A stretch of DNA of 64,000 nt from Colwellia sp. MB3u-45 (lineage in GTDB: Bacteria > Pseudomonadota > Gammaproteobacteria > Enterobacterales > Alteromonadaceae): contig NZ_JACGVC010000042.1 of NCBI RefSeq assembly GCF_014077005.1, positions 32,997-96,996 of the forward strand, given 5' to 3'. Below, in pieces: positions 55,467 to 64,000 of this stretch. Every line of letters starts with the position of its first letter. Position 1 is the first letter of the stretch. The position numbers and the translations under genes are program-made. Under the pieces are notes generated by a model that had not been told where the DNA came from, searched no databases, and saw nothing but the letters and a program-made list of their open reading frames with translations.

Positions 55467-56534
55467 ATGACTGAATTAAAAAATGATACGTATTTACGTG
55501 CGCTATTGCGCCAACCTGTTGATTACACACCTGTTTGGATGATGCGTCAAGCTGGGCGTTATTTACCTGAGTATCGTGAAGTGCGCAAAGGGGCTGGCGA
55601 TTTTATGTCGGTTTGCCGTGATGCTGATTTAGCTTGTGAAGTGACCATTCAACCTTTACGTCGCTTTCCTCTTGATGCGGCGATTTTATTTAGTGATATT
55701 CTAACTATTCCTGATGCTATGGGTTTAGGTCTGTATTTTGAAACAGGCGAAGGACCTAAATTTGAACGGCCAATTACCTGTAAAGCTGATGTTGATAAAA
55801 TTGGTATTCCAGACCCTGAAGGCGAATTGCAATACGTTATGAATGCAGTACGCACGATTAAAAAAACGCTGAACGGTGATGTACCGCTGATTGGCTTTTC
55901 TGGTAGCCCTTGGACCCTCGCCACTTATATGATTGAAGGTAGTAGTTCAAAGGCTTTCACTAAAATCAAAAAGATGATGTTCTCAGAGCCAAAAACATTA
56001 CACTTATTATTAGATAAATTAGCTGACTCAGTTATTTTATATTTAAATGCCCAAATTGCTGCAGGTGTGCAATCGGTAATGGTATTTGACACTTGGGGTG
56101 GTGTTTTATCACCTCGAGACTATAAAGAATTTTCATTGCAATATATGGCGAAAATTGTTGATGGTTTAACTCGTCATAACGATGGTCGCCAAGTGCCGGT
56201 GACATTATTTACCAAAAATGGTGGTATGTGGTTAGAAGATATCGTTGCAACAGGTTGTGATGCGGTTGGTCTTGATTGGACCATTGATATTGAAAATGCC
56301 AAAGCGCGTGTTGGTGATAAAGTGGCACTGCAAGGTAATATGGACCCATCAATGTTATACGCGCCATTACCGAGAATTGAGCAAGAAGTGTCAAAAATAT
56401 TAGCAGGTTTTGGCGAGGGTGGCACTGGGCATGTGTTTAACTTAGGTCACGGTATACATCCAGATGTAAACCCAGATCATGCGGGCCACTTTATTGAGTC
56501 GGTTCATCGTTTGAGTAAGCCATATCATCGATAA
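55467..56534 (+). CDS. hemE: Uroporphyrinogen decarboxylase
   Basis: A 355-residue cytoplasmic enzyme (E. coli: 354) that converts uroporphyrinogen III to coproporphyrinogen III in haem synthesis. Signatures [55 protein letters not shown] and ALQGNMDP are all present. The ATG follows CGGAGATAAATTTTC. A terminator follows, so it is probably monocistronic. Confidence 0.97.
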   Translation: MTELKNDTYLRALLRQPVDYTPVWMMRQAGRYLPEYREVRKGAGDFMSVCRDADLACEVTIQPLRRFPLDAAILFSDILTIPDAMGLGLYFETGEGPKFERPITCKADVDKIGIPDPEGELQYVMNAVRTIKKTLNGDVPLIGFSGSPWTLATYMIEGSSSKAFTKIKKMMFSEPKTLHLLLDKLADSVILYLNAQIAAGVQSVMVFDTWGGVLSPRDYKEFSLQYMAKIVDGLTRHNDGRQVPVTLFTKNGGMWLEDIVATGCDAVGLDWTIDIENAKARVGDKVALQGNMDPSMLYAPLPRIEQEVSKILAGFGEGGTGHVFNLGHGIHPDVNPDHAGHFIESVHRLSKPYHR

Positions 56535-56598
56535 GCTATACTTGTTAGCAATATTATTTGTGCCTTGTTGGCGTAAACTAGTTTAGTTGATTATATCT

Positions 56599-56624
56599 AA
56601 AGGAGCCTGAGGCTCCTTTTTTTT
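56599..56624 (+). terminator. Rho-independent terminator of hemE
   Basis: AAAGGAGCC/GGCTCCTTT stem with a TGA loop, followed by a run of T. Confidence 0.9.
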
Positions 56625-56778
56625 GCCTTGAAATTATAATGCCATGACTGACCTGTAAAATTCAGTTAGACAGTTTCTAATCAGTTGCTAAATAGGCTTA
56701 AAAACAGATTTTTTATATATTTAGGCTTTGGTTATTACTTTTAGATTAAGGTATGCTGAGCTAGTAAATTGATTCTAA

Positions 56779-57285
56779 ATGGACATGACAATGATCAAAA
56801 ACAAAAACTTTTTATCTCTGTTGGCAATAACCTTGTTACTCGGTGCTTGCGGTAGTAGCTCAACCGATAAGGATGACGCTAAAATAGATAAAGCTAATGA
56901 GACGATAGCGCAAACTGTGCAGGAAAATAATACCCAGCAGGCAGAGACTACACTTGTTGAGGCACAGGTAAATACTAATAAAGCATTAACAGGTCATGAT
57001 ATGGAAGACACAACAGATAAATTGAAAGATGGATTTAATGGTTGGCAACGTGGTCGTGTGCAGTTTTTAAACTTAGAAGGTGGCTTTTACGGCATTATTA
57101 CCGATTCAGGCAAAAAATTATTGCCAATGAATATGGCAAAAGAGTTTGCGCAAAATGGGGCTATTGTTCGAGTCAAAGGCAAAGTAAAAGATGTTATGAC
57201 CATTCAACAATGGGGTACACCTTTTACGATTACCGATATTGAGCTGATAAAACCAGGCAATAAAGTCAATGACGCCGACATGTAA
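56779..57285 (+). CDS. Small lipoprotein of unknown function
   Basis: A 168-residue protein with a lipobox (LLGAC, Cys24). A polar, Asn/Gln/Thr-rich linker (about 28-75) precedes an OB-like domain (about 88-165) with GRVQFLNLEGGFYGIITDSGKKLLP and GAIVRVKGKVKDVMTIQQWGTPFTI, a pattern like small periplasmic BOF/NirD-type OB proteins, though I do not assign it to a family. There are three in-frame ATGs (56779, 56785, 56791); the third has GGA 8 nt upstream and may be the true start. Confidence 0.78.
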   Translation: MDMTMIKNKNFLSLLAITLLLGACGSSSTDKDDAKIDKANETIAQTVQENNTQQAETTLVEAQVNTNKALTGHDMEDTTDKLKDGFNGWQRGRVQFLNLEGGFYGIITDSGKKLLPMNMAKEFAQNGAIVRVKGKVKDVMTIQQWGTPFTITDIELIKPGNKVNDADM

Positions 57286-57342
57286 TCTTGATCAAGCAGC
57301 AGTAACAGGCAAGTGACTAGTTGTTTGCAGCTTATCGGTAAG

Positions 57343-57834
57343 TTATTGGCAAATAAGTGGCTGAGTAAATAATGTTAAGGTTTTACCTTGGTCACTGACT
57401 TGTATTTGATACAGGTTACGATATTGTTGTTCGGTAAGATCTTCGACATCGAATGCACTGAGCAATGCCGACAATTGTGGCGTGGTGTTACTGTGACCCA
57501 CCACTAATACATTTTCTTTTTGTTTAAGTAACTTCTGTGCAAACTGACTCAGATTTTTTGGCAAATATTTTTGTATGGCAATCTGTTGCTGTTTAGCAAA
57601 AGGTGCCGCTGTCGCCATGGTACGTCGGTAGACTGTGCTATATACGTGTTTTATTTGTGTGTGCTCAAGCATAGTCGCAATTTGCTCTGCTCTTAATTGA
57701 CCACAAGGGGTTAACTTAGGATCATCCTGCACGGCTTGTTTTTCTGCATGTCGAACTAAATAAATACTAAAGCTATTTTCAGCAAGCGTTGGTAAGACAA
57801 AAAAATACAGTGCAACCAGTAAAGGATATTTCAA
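57343..57834 (-). CDS. Histidine phosphatase family protein (exported)
   Basis: A 163-residue phosphoglycerate-mutase-like phosphatase. Signal peptide (YPLLVALYFFVLPTLA), then IYLVRHAEKQ with catalytic His29 (RHA), and a second His in VVGHSNT. The conserved Arg in STVYRRTMATAAP is present. SixA-type small size, but exported, so a periplasmic acid phosphatase or a phosphohistidine phosphatase variant. The start is TTG with a weak ribosome-binding site, the only start that keeps the signal peptide. Confidence 0.85.
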   Translation of the reverse strand: MKYPLLVALYFFVLPTLAENSFSIYLVRHAEKQAVQDDPKLTPCGQLRAEQIATMLEHTQIKHVYSTVYRRTMATAAPFAKQQQIAIQKYLPKNLSQFAQKLLKQKENVLVVGHSNTTPQLSALLSAFDVEDLTEQQYRNLYQIQVSDQGKTLTLFTQPLICQ

Positions 57835-57909
57835 AATTTTTTCACTTTAATGTCCATAAAAAGTAGAGATTAAGGGCAAAGCGATAGAAGCCATGCCCTT
57901 GGCTTGTGT

Positions 57910-59352
57910 TTAAAAAAGTCGATTTAGACCATTTAATGCCGCTACCCTAAAGGCTTCTGCCATTGTTGGATAGTTAAAGGTAGTTTCAACAAAATATTCA
58001 ATGGTATTGCCACCATTAGTTTGTTGCATGATGGCTTGGCCAATATGTATTATTTCTGCTGCATTCTCACCAAAACAATGAATACCTAAAATCTCTTTGG
58101 TTTCTCGGTGAAAAAGAATTTTTAACGAGCCGACTAGGTTATTAGATATTTGTGCCCTGGCTAAATGTTTAAATTGCGCGCGGCCGACTTCATATGGAAT
58201 TTTTGCTGCTGTTAGCTCTTGCTCAGTTTTACCGACAGAGCTAATCTCTGGAATGGTATAAATACCGGTAGGAATATCAACAGTAAGTTTTGCTTTACTA
58301 TTGCCATCCAGCATTGCGCTGGCGCAAATTCTCCCTTGATCAAATGCTGCACTGGCCAAACTCGGATAGCCAATAACATCACCCACCGCAAAAATACCTT
58401 CTACATCGGTTTGATAAGTATCGCTGACTTTCAGTTGCCCACGTCCATCAGCCTTTAAACCAGCATTCTCAAGTTTTAAATCTGCGGTGTTACCTGTGCG
58501 ACCATTGGCAAATAATAAGCAGTCGGCGCGCATCTTCTTCCCCGACTCTAAATGGACAATAACTGAATCTTTACTGGTCTCAACACGTTCAATTTGTTCG
58601 CCATGGCGAATAACAACGCCGTTATTCCATAAGTGATAGCTTAATGAGTCTGACATTTCAGCGTCTAAGAATGACAATAGACGATCACGGGTATTGATCA
58701 GGTCTACTTTGACGCCTAAACCGCGAAAAATACACGCGTACTCGCTACCTATCACACCCGCACCATAGATAATTATTTGGCGTGGCGAATGTTCAAGCGA
58801 TAAAATACTGTCTGAGTCATAAACTCTGGGGTGCGAAAAATCGACATCATCCGGATGATAGGGACGAGAGCCGGTGGCAATCACTATTTGTTTGGCTGTA
58901 ATGAAATCGATTGAACCATCAATACGTAATACTTGGAGGGTGTTTGCATCAATAAATGATGCTTCACCGTAAAAATGTTCAACTTGGTTACGGTTATAAA
59001 AGCCGCTGCGCAAACTGACTTGTTTACGAATAACGGCAGATGCGTGGCTTAAAATATCTTGGAAGGTTAATTGCTTGGCATTTTGTCCGGCATTAAATAA
59101 CGGATTAGAGTTATATTCAATGAGTCGGCTAACCGATTGACGTAACGCTTTTGATGGAATAGTGCCCCAATGAGTACAGCCGCCACCCACATTATGATAG
59201 CGTTCAATAATAGCAACACGCTTATCACGCTTGGCTAAGTTCATGGCAGCGCCTTCGCCACCAGGCCCTGTACCTATAATGATGGCGTCAAAATCATAGC
59301 TTTTAGCAGCGTTTTTTACTTTCTTATTTTCGGCTTGTGCTTGTTTAGTCAA
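57910..59352 (-). CDS. sthA: Soluble pyridine nucleotide transhydrogenase
   Basis: A 480-residue flavoprotein (E. coli SthA: 466) that moves hydride between NADPH and NAD+, adjusting the redox pools. FAD motif [34 protein letters not shown] (with the second redox cysteine of the disulfide oxidoreductases missing, as is normal for SthA), NAD motif [12 protein letters not shown] and a C-terminal [21 protein letters not shown]. The start is TTG at 59352, with AAAGGG 8 nt upstream; the first ~14 residues are a non-conserved extension. A 12-bp-stem hairpin precedes it. It may be read through from the desaturase gene. Confidence 0.96.
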   Translation of the reverse strand: MTKQAQAENKKVKNAAKSYDFDAIIIGTGPGGEGAAMNLAKRDKRVAIIERYHNVGGGCTHWGTIPSKALRQSVSRLIEYNSNPLFNAGQNAKQLTFQDILSHASAVIRKQVSLRSGFYNRNQVEHFYGEASFIDANTLQVLRIDGSIDFITAKQIVIATGSRPYHPDDVDFSHPRVYDSDSILSLEHSPRQIIIYGAGVIGSEYACIFRGLGVKVDLINTRDRLLSFLDAEMSDSLSYHLWNNGVVIRHGEQIERVETSKDSVIVHLESGKKMRADCLLFANGRTGNTADLKLENAGLKADGRGQLKVSDTYQTDVEGIFAVGDVIGYPSLASAAFDQGRICASAMLDGNSKAKLTVDIPTGIYTIPEISSVGKTEQELTAAKIPYEVGRAQFKHLARAQISNNLVGSLKILFHRETKEILGIHCFGENAAEIIHIGQAIMQQTNGGNTIEYFVETTFNYPTMAEAFRVAALNGLNRLF

Positions 59353-59363
59353 CGGTTAACCCT

Positions 59364-59404
59364 TTAATTCCTGCTTTAAGGAGAAAAATATTAGCAGGAA
59401 TTAA
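59364..59404. other. Perfect 12-bp hairpin between the desaturase gene and sthA
   Basis: TTAATTCCTGCT pairs with AGCAGGAATTAA around a 17-nt loop, in the 69-bp gap 12 bp before the sthA TTG start. There is no T tract. It could be an mRNA processing or attenuation element in the sthA leader. Confidence 0.65.
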
Positions 59405-59421
59405 ATCTAAGGTAACTGTTT

Positions 59422-60540
59422 TTATGCTAGTTTTTCTACCATATTTTGCCAGCTTCGCTGTTGCTCAGCTAATCTTCGCTTAATTTCTTGGTATTGCGCC
59501 ATAACCTCTGAATTTTCAACACCAGCTAGTAATTGGTCACGTTTACTGGCAACTAACGCTTTACGTACCGCATAAAACTCGTTGATCTTATGAATAAGCT
59601 CATCGTACTCATGCTGCAATCTTTCTAGCATCTGCTCTGCGTCAGGGTGGGCCGCTATCTTTTGCTGGCTACGTAATAAAACCATAGATAAACGTGCCTT
59701 TTCAATTTTATCTTCAGGTGTCACACGTAACTTTGACGTCAGTTTTAAGTGAGCGCAGCCTTTAATTAACCATTTTGTTGGATCAAACTGCCACCAACGA
59801 ATGCCATTACGATAGTCGTTTTCAAAGATATGATGGTAGTTATGGTAGCCTTCACCAAAAGTAAAAAAGGCGAGAAAGCCATTATCACGAGCAGTATTTT
59901 TTTCAGTATAGGTTTGCTTACCCCAGATGTGCGCTAATGAATTAATGAAAAAGGTGGTGTGGTGACTTAACACTAAACGTAAAAAGCCAAGCAATAGTAA
60001 GCTATTAATTATATCACCATGCCATAAACCAAATAAAATAGGGACACCGAAGTTCATTAATATAGTCAGTAGTAAATAGTGTTTATGTTGCCAAACCACC
60101 ACCGCATCTTTTTGTAAATCGCGCACGTTGTTATAATTATTGTAGTGCTCAGGTTGATGATCTCTTAGCATCCAGCCGATGTGTGAATGCCAAAAGCCCA
60201 ACTTTGCGGAATAAGGGTCAATATTATTTTTATCAACATGTTTGTGGTGAATACGATGATCAGAACACCAATGCAATGCACTATTTTGCAAAGCAAATGC
60301 GCCACCTAGCGCGTAAATCACTCTCAATGACCAATGAGCTTGGTAGGTTCTATGGGACCAAAGTCGGTGATAACCGGCCGTAATCGACATGCCGCAATAG
60401 ATAAAACAAATCGTTGCTGCGGTGATTTCTGTGGCATCAAAGCCATGAGTGAATGCACGGTAAGGTACTGCAATGGCAGCAAATAAAAAGGTAATGCTAA
60501 ATACAAAAACATTTAACCAAATAATAGGTGGTTTATTCAT
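59422..60540 (-). CDS. Fatty acid desaturase (membrane, acyl-CoA delta-9 type)
   Basis: A 372-residue integral membrane diiron enzyme. Three histidine boxes: H58-x4-H63 (HRLWSH), H95-x2-HH (HRIHHKH) and HNYHH (about 233-237), with four membrane helices between them. The pattern fits acyl-CoA-type delta-9 desaturases, used in cold-adapted bacteria to keep membranes fluid. The C-terminal ~90 residues form a helical extension. The ATG follows GGACAATTA. A candidate FabR operator lies just upstream, so it is probably repressed by the divergently encoded FabR. Confidence 0.93.
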   Translation of the reverse strand: MNKPPIIWLNVFVFSITFLFAAIAVPYRAFTHGFDATEITAATICFIYCGMSITAGYHRLWSHRTYQAHWSLRVIYALGGAFALQNSALHWCSDHRIHHKHVDKNNIDPYSAKLGFWHSHIGWMLRDHQPEHYNNYNNVRDLQKDAVVVWQHKHYLLLTILMNFGVPILFGLWHGDIINSLLLLGFLRLVLSHHTTFFINSLAHIWGKQTYTEKNTARDNGFLAFFTFGEGYHNYHHIFENDYRNGIRWWQFDPTKWLIKGCAHLKLTSKLRVTPEDKIEKARLSMVLLRSQQKIAAHPDAEQMLERLQHEYDELIHKINEFYAVRKALVASKRDQLLAGVENSEVMAQYQEIKRRLAEQQRSWQNMVEKLA

Positions 60541-60578
60541 TAATTGTCCATCTAAGATTAATCACCGAAAAGTTTTTC

Positions 60579-60596
60579 GGTGTACACATGTACGCT
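60579..60596. promoter_or_regulatory. Candidate FabR operator
   Basis: On the minus strand the site reads AGCGTACATGTGTACACC, resembling the FabR/DesT-type palindrome AGCGTACA-n2-TGT. It lies 39 bp upstream of the desaturase ATG and in the desaturase/fabR intergenic region, so it may control both. Confidence 0.65.
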
Positions 60597-60770
60597 ATCT
60601 TTAACTTTACTCGATGCTGAGTCAAGTGTTGATGGTGATTTTTTAGCTAACATACAGAATAAAAATCAGAATATCACAGAGTGGTTAACATCTATTGACT
60701 AGTAATATTAACTATTTTCAGTATCATATCAAACTGGTTACAGGCTGAAATAATTACTAGGTGCAAGACG

Positions 60771-61427
60771 ATGAGCGGTATTCGAGCATTACAAAAAGAA
60801 AAAACACGTCGACAACTCATCGATGCCGCTTTAGGGCAACTCAGCAGTGAGCGGAGTTTTTCTAGCCTAAGTTTACGTGAAGTAGCAAAAGAGGCAGGTT
60901 TAGCGCCAACCTCATTTTATCGCCATTTTTCTGATATGGACGAATTGGGTTTAACCTTAGTGGATGAAGCGGGTTTAACCTTGCGTCAATTAATGCGTCA
61001 AGCAAGGCAGCGTATTGACAAAGGGGGCTCGGTGATCCAAATTTCTGTGCGTACATTTATGGAGTTCATTGAAAGTAACGGCAATATTTTTCGCTTGTTA
61101 CTACGCGAGCGTTCAGGCACATCGAAAGCATTTCGTGCTGCAGTTAATCGTGAAATTCGTTATTTTACGCTAGAGTTGTGTGATTATTTACAACAGGCTA
61201 ATAAACTTGATGCTGAAGTGGCCTATCTGCAAGCAAATGCTGCCGTAACCATTGTTTTTAGTGCCGGCTCTGACGCACTAGATTGTGATAAAAAAGATTT
61301 AGCAGAATTAGCACAACGAACAATTAAACAGCTCAGGTTTATTGCTCGTGGTGCATTTGAAATTGGCGTAGGTAATAAAAACCGCAGCGAGCAGCGCAGT
61401 AGTAGCGCTAAAGACGAGACAAAATAA
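60771..61427 (+). CDS. fabR: TetR-family fatty-acid repressor FabR
   Basis: A 218-residue regulator (E. coli FabR: 215). The HTH region ([46 protein letters not shown]) and the C-terminal region [25 protein letters not shown] are FabR-specific. FabR senses the unsaturated/saturated acyl-chain balance and represses fabA/fabB-type genes. The ATG follows AGGTG. It is convergent with trmA and overlaps it by 20 bp; the extra Ser/Lys-rich C-terminal tail lies in the overlap. Confidence 0.95.
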   Translation: MSGIRALQKEKTRRQLIDAALGQLSSERSFSSLSLREVAKEAGLAPTSFYRHFSDMDELGLTLVDEAGLTLRQLMRQARQRIDKGGSVIQISVRTFMEFIESNGNIFRLLLRERSGTSKAFRAAVNREIRYFTLELCDYLQQANKLDAEVAYLQANAAVTIVFSAGSDALDCDKKDLAELAQRTIKQLRFIARGAFEIGVGNKNRSEQRSSSAKDETK

Positions 61428-62502
61428 CACCCGTTTCTATATGATGGGTATAAGGGAATTGGTCAAATAGAGCAAAATGCTCAATTTTATGGGTTTTAAC
61501 CAATTCAGTTAAGTTATCACGGAGTGTCTCCGGATTGCATGAAATATAGATAATGCGCTCAAAGCGACTCACTAATTCAACACTATCAGGATCTAGCCCA
61601 GCTCGAGGAGGATCCACAAGCACAGTTTGATAATTGTAACTGGTCAGATCAAAACCTTGTAATCGCCGAAATACCCGTTCACCATTCATCGCCTGACTAA
61701 AGTCCTCACTCGCCATTCGCACAATATCAACATTGTCGAGTTTGTTAGCCGCAATGTTAATCTGTGCAGACTTAACTGACGTTTTTGATATCTCTGTGCC
61801 TAATACCCGATCAAAGTTTTCCGCCAAAGCAATGCTAAAGTTACCATTACCGCAGTAGAGCTCAATTAAATCACCGCCAATATTTTTAGTCGCTTGTTGA
61901 GCCCAAAGCAACATCTTTTCATTTACCTTAGCATTAGGTTGAGTAAAGCTATTTTCAACTTGCTGGTAATGAAACTCTTTGTTATTCAATGTTAATGTTT
62001 CCATCACAAAGTCTTTGTCTAAGACCACTTTTTGCTTGCGAGCTCGGCCAATAATATCCACAGGAGCGATTGCCGATAGTCGAACTTTTAATTGCTGCGC
62101 TTGCTCAATCCATTGTTCATCTAACTGTTTATGATAAAGCAAACTAATCAATACTTCGCCGCTAACAGTTGATAGAAAATCAACTTGGAATAAACGTTGG
62201 CGTAATACTTCGTTAGTTTTTATATCCGCTAATAGCGCCAACATAAATTGATTTATAAGCACACTGGCAACAGGAAAGTCATCAACCCGATATTTTTCTT
62301 TTGTTTCACTATTAAACATAATGTAATACAGATCATCACCGTCATGCCAAACTCTAAACTCTGCACGCTGGCGATAATTCAAGCTCGGCGAGGTAAATAT
62401 TTCAAATGTTGGTAATTCAAACTGAGCAAAATTTTCTGTAATATTTTGCTGCTTTTCGTCAAGCTGCTGTTGATAATTATCGGGATGGATATGACTAAAC
62501 AT
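61408..62502 (-). CDS. trmA: tRNA (uracil-5-)-methyltransferase TrmA
   Basis: A 364-residue SAM enzyme (E. coli 366) that makes m5U54 in the T-loop of tRNAs (and tmRNA). SAM motif [19 protein letters not shown], catalytic-type [11 protein letters not shown] and the ISCNPETL loop with the nucleophilic cysteine. I start at ATG 62502, with AAGG 7 nt upstream, which gives family length; the frame continues open to 62589, which would add 29 non-conserved residues. Confidence 0.96.
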   Translation of the reverse strand: MFSHIHPDNYQQQLDEKQQNITENFAQFELPTFEIFTSPSLNYRQRAEFRVWHDGDDLYYIMFNSETKEKYRVDDFPVASVLINQFMLALLADIKTNEVLRQRLFQVDFLSTVSGEVLISLLYHKQLDEQWIEQAQQLKVRLSAIAPVDIIGRARKQKVVLDKDFVMETLTLNNKEFHYQQVENSFTQPNAKVNEKMLLWAQQATKNIGGDLIELYCGNGNFSIALAENFDRVLGTEISKTSVKSAQINIAANKLDNVDIVRMASEDFSQAMNGERVFRRLQGFDLTSYNYQTVLVDPPRAGLDPDSVELVSRFERIIYISCNPETLRDNLTELVKTHKIEHFALFDQFPYTHHIETGVILSRL

Positions 62503-62778
62503 TGAAATACCTTGTTGAAAGTGGAGGTCGTTAACTGATGATGAAGTCGAGACTTTAGCGATTGGCCTGTTTTTGCTTATTAAAGACATTATTTATTAAA
62601 CAACGACTGTATCTTAGAAGCACTGGCTTATTAATCACAGCCGCTAATAAAAGCCGCTATTTTATAGACTATAGATAAGCGTTGATAGACTTTGTGGTCA
62701 GTAATATTAAAACATTTGAGTTTAATATTATCAAACGCATAAAGTAACTCCCCGATTACCTATATAGTAGTAAAACAA
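62503..62778. other. Spacer upstream of trmA
   Basis: Contains the open N-terminal extension of the trmA frame and probably the trmA promoter. No other feature seen. Confidence 0.4.
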
Positions 62779-62809
62779 AAAGCCTGTAAACTTATCATTT
62801 ACAGGCTTT
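62779..62809 (-). terminator. Terminator of the RRM-protein gene
   Basis: Perfect 12-bp stem AAAGCCTGTAAA/TTTACAGGCTTT with 7-nt loop, then TTTGTTTTA on the minus strand, 100 bp after the gene's stop. Confidence 0.85.
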
Positions 62810-62907
62810 AATATGACTAGTGAGTAAGAGAGTTAAACGACTTCTGTAAATTTTACACTCTTACTACTTAATGGGTCGGTTTTAACAAGCAACGTTATGC
62901 TGAGGTT

Positions 62908-63354
62908 TTATTCAACAATTTGCTCTGGTCGTTCTTTTGCTTCACGAACTTTTAATGTTCTTTGCTGAAATTCACTATCATTCAATGACAAAACCGCTTG
63001 CTCTGCATCTGCGGCTGATATTTCAACAAAACCAAATCCGCGTCTTTTTCCTGTATGTTTATCTTTCATCAATCTTACTGATTGAACTTGGCCATACTCA
63101 GAAAACAACTCTCTTACTGCGGCTTCGTTAGCTCTATACGGTAAATTGCCAACATAGAGTGTGCTGATGCTTGTATCTGCTTCTTGTGCATTTGTTTCGG
63201 CTTTTCCAATTAAGGGCGCGATAAATGCACAAACAAAAGCAACAACGGCGACACTCATACTTGTTAATTCGAATACACTACTGTTAGCCAAAAAATATAT
63301 AGCAACAGAAAATACTAACGCAACAATTAGCGTCAATGCTTGAGGAGACTTCAT
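62908..63354 (-). CDS. Membrane-anchored RRM-type RNA-binding protein
   Basis: A 148-residue protein. One or two membrane segments lie at about 7-24 (LTLIVALVFSVAIYFLAN) and 30-49 (LTSMSVAVVAFVCAFIAPLI), then a short Ala/Glu linker and one complete RRM domain (64-140) with RNP2 LYVGNL (66-71) and RNP1 KRRGFGFV (103-110). RRM proteins in bacteria are usually small, soluble cold-shock-like RNA chaperones; an RRM tethered to the membrane is less usual. The domain is closely like the cyanobacterial Rbp type. AGGTATCCATT precedes the ATG, and a terminator follows. RNA targets unknown. Confidence 0.9.
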   Translation of the reverse strand: MKSPQALTLIVALVFSVAIYFLANSSVFELTSMSVAVVAFVCAFIAPLIGKAETNAQEADTSISTLYVGNLPYRANEAAVRELFSEYGQVQSVRLMKDKHTGKRRGFGFVEISAADAEQAVLSLNDSEFQQRTLKVREAKERPEQIVE

Positions 63355-63737
63355 AATGGATACCTAATTATTATTTTATAAAAACTTAACTTGCAATTCT
63401 ATGTTACCCACCTTTTGGTAATGTGCAAGAATAAGTGTGATTTTCATGCAATTTAATTAGGCAAGTATCTATTAATACTATTAACAGTAAGATTTGTTAC
63501 TTAGTAACTGTTATAGAATAGCTGTTCAGTTAATTATCTTCTCTATTATGGCTATTGTAGTCTTCTTATCTAGAGTAGAAGTTATAAACCTTGTGATTAA
63601 GCAATAATAAGAACCACGTTTTCATATGACTTTATACGGGTCGAATGCTATTTGAACGCTCCTAGGTCAATAAAAGCACCAGATGTATAATTAAAAAGCA
63701 AACAGTCATTTAATCGCAATTTAATTGATATTAGGTG
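63355..63737. other. Intergenic spacer before stable-RNA promoters
   Basis: AT-rich, with the promoter of the RRM gene presumably at its left edge. No gene recognised. Confidence 0.4.
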
Positions 63738-63765
63738 TTGACGTGAAGCCAGAAATCTCTAGAAT
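63738..63765 (+). promoter_or_regulatory. Strong sigma-70 promoter, rRNA type (P1-like)
   Basis: -35 TTGACG, 16-bp spacer, -10 TAGAAT followed directly by a GCGC discriminator, as in rRNA and tRNA operon promoters (GC-rich discriminators respond to growth rate/ppGpp). Confidence 0.75.
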
Positions 63766-63905
63766 GCGCTCCAGTTCCAAGGGGTAACCCAAACGAACGG
63801 TTTTAATAGCTTAACTACTCTTTATAAGAGCTAAACAGTTAAGTTAACGTTTTAAAAATGAGTTTGAATCTTCTGAAAGAAAGTTTAAAAAATCTAAATA
63901 AAACG

Positions 63906-63933
63906 TTGACATTAAAACTCAGGTGCGTAGAAT
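63906..63933 (+). promoter_or_regulatory. Strong sigma-70 promoter, rRNA type (P2-like)
   Basis: -35 TTGACA, 16-bp spacer, -10 TAGAAT followed by GCGC, 168 bp downstream of and with the same geometry as the first. Two tandem promoters like this, with a leader running out of the window, suggest that an rRNA (or tRNA) operon begins just beyond position 64000. Confidence 0.78.
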
Positions 63934-64000
63934 GCGCATCTCGCTTCAGGCAAGGCCTGCAGCAACGAATTACTTTACGGTATAGAGCGAATGAGATTCT

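Noticed and set aside
1..64000. tRNA genes, prophage or integron elements
   Set aside because: I found no T-loop-like sequence with matching acceptor stem, no phage structural or integrase genes and no attC-like arrays. The only mobile traces are the IS3 fragment and the MITE-like repeats.

Overview
The window is chromosomal DNA of a marine, probably cold-adapted gammaproteobacterium of the Alteromonadales, most likely a Colwelliaceae member (Colwellia/Thalassotalea type). This is inferred from the AT-rich sequence, the many GTG/TTG starts, the protein content (TIGR04219 barrel, DUF2333, GlyGly-CTERM subtilase, YheV, FabR plus a membrane desaturase) and gene order partly shared with E. coli (hslO-hslR / yrfG / nudE; yheS-yheT-yheU-yheV; slyX-fkpA; sthA-fabR-trmA). 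It is mostly ordinary core genome with a few accessory patches. I see no CRISPR array, prophage, integron, tRNA gene or complete insertion sequence.

Layout. 1-7.2 kb: 3' end of alr; an AhpD-like/TetR pair with palindromic TACCG/CGGTA operators; two tandem copies of a ~160-bp MITE-like repeat; yjbQ; cheX; an M1 peptidase coupled to a DUF6702-type gene. 7.8-16 kb: a membrane/coiled-coil protein, dusA, sseA, a phage-shock-type locus (32-aa membrane peptide, 97-aa exported protein, pspA, pspC, membrane protein) with two sigma-54-like promoters, then PCu(A)C copper chaperone, DUF2333 and TIGR04219 barrel genes. 16.8-20.6 kb: a 1285-aa secreted subtilase. 21-34.4 kb: hslR-hslO, and divergently the complete gspCDEFGHIJKLMN type II secretion operon. 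34.7-45 kb: yrfG, nudE-cysQ, a YceI protein, yheT-yheU, a DUF3149 peptide, a Sel1 protein, yheS, yheV, a TPR-like protein, and a WD40 lipoprotein gene coupled to slyX. 45.2-54 kb: fkpA, a TonB-dependent receptor and a 1428-aa lipoprotein pullulanase. 54-55.4 kb: a decayed patch with a TPR gene fragment, a truncated IS3-type transposase and an AT-rich spacer. 55.5-63.4 kb: hemE, a lipoprotein, a histidine phosphatase, sthA, a fatty-acid desaturase, fabR, trmA and a membrane-anchored RRM protein. The last 270 bp carry two strong promoters of stable-RNA type, so an rRNA operon probably begins just beyond the window.

How the genes work together. The T2SS operon lies in the same window as two plausible substrates: the lipoprotein pullulanase (a PulA-like enzyme, the classic T2SS cargo) and the GlyGly-CTERM subtilase. 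The TonB receptor next to the pullulanase probably imports the released maltodextrins. SthA, FabR and the desaturase form a redox/membrane-fluidity neighbourhood with a candidate FabR operator. The most interesting items for follow-up are the psp-like locus with its extra small peptide, the MITE-like repeat, the membrane-tethered RRM protein and the decayed/noncoding patch at 54-55 kb. I did not find a convincing wholly new system.
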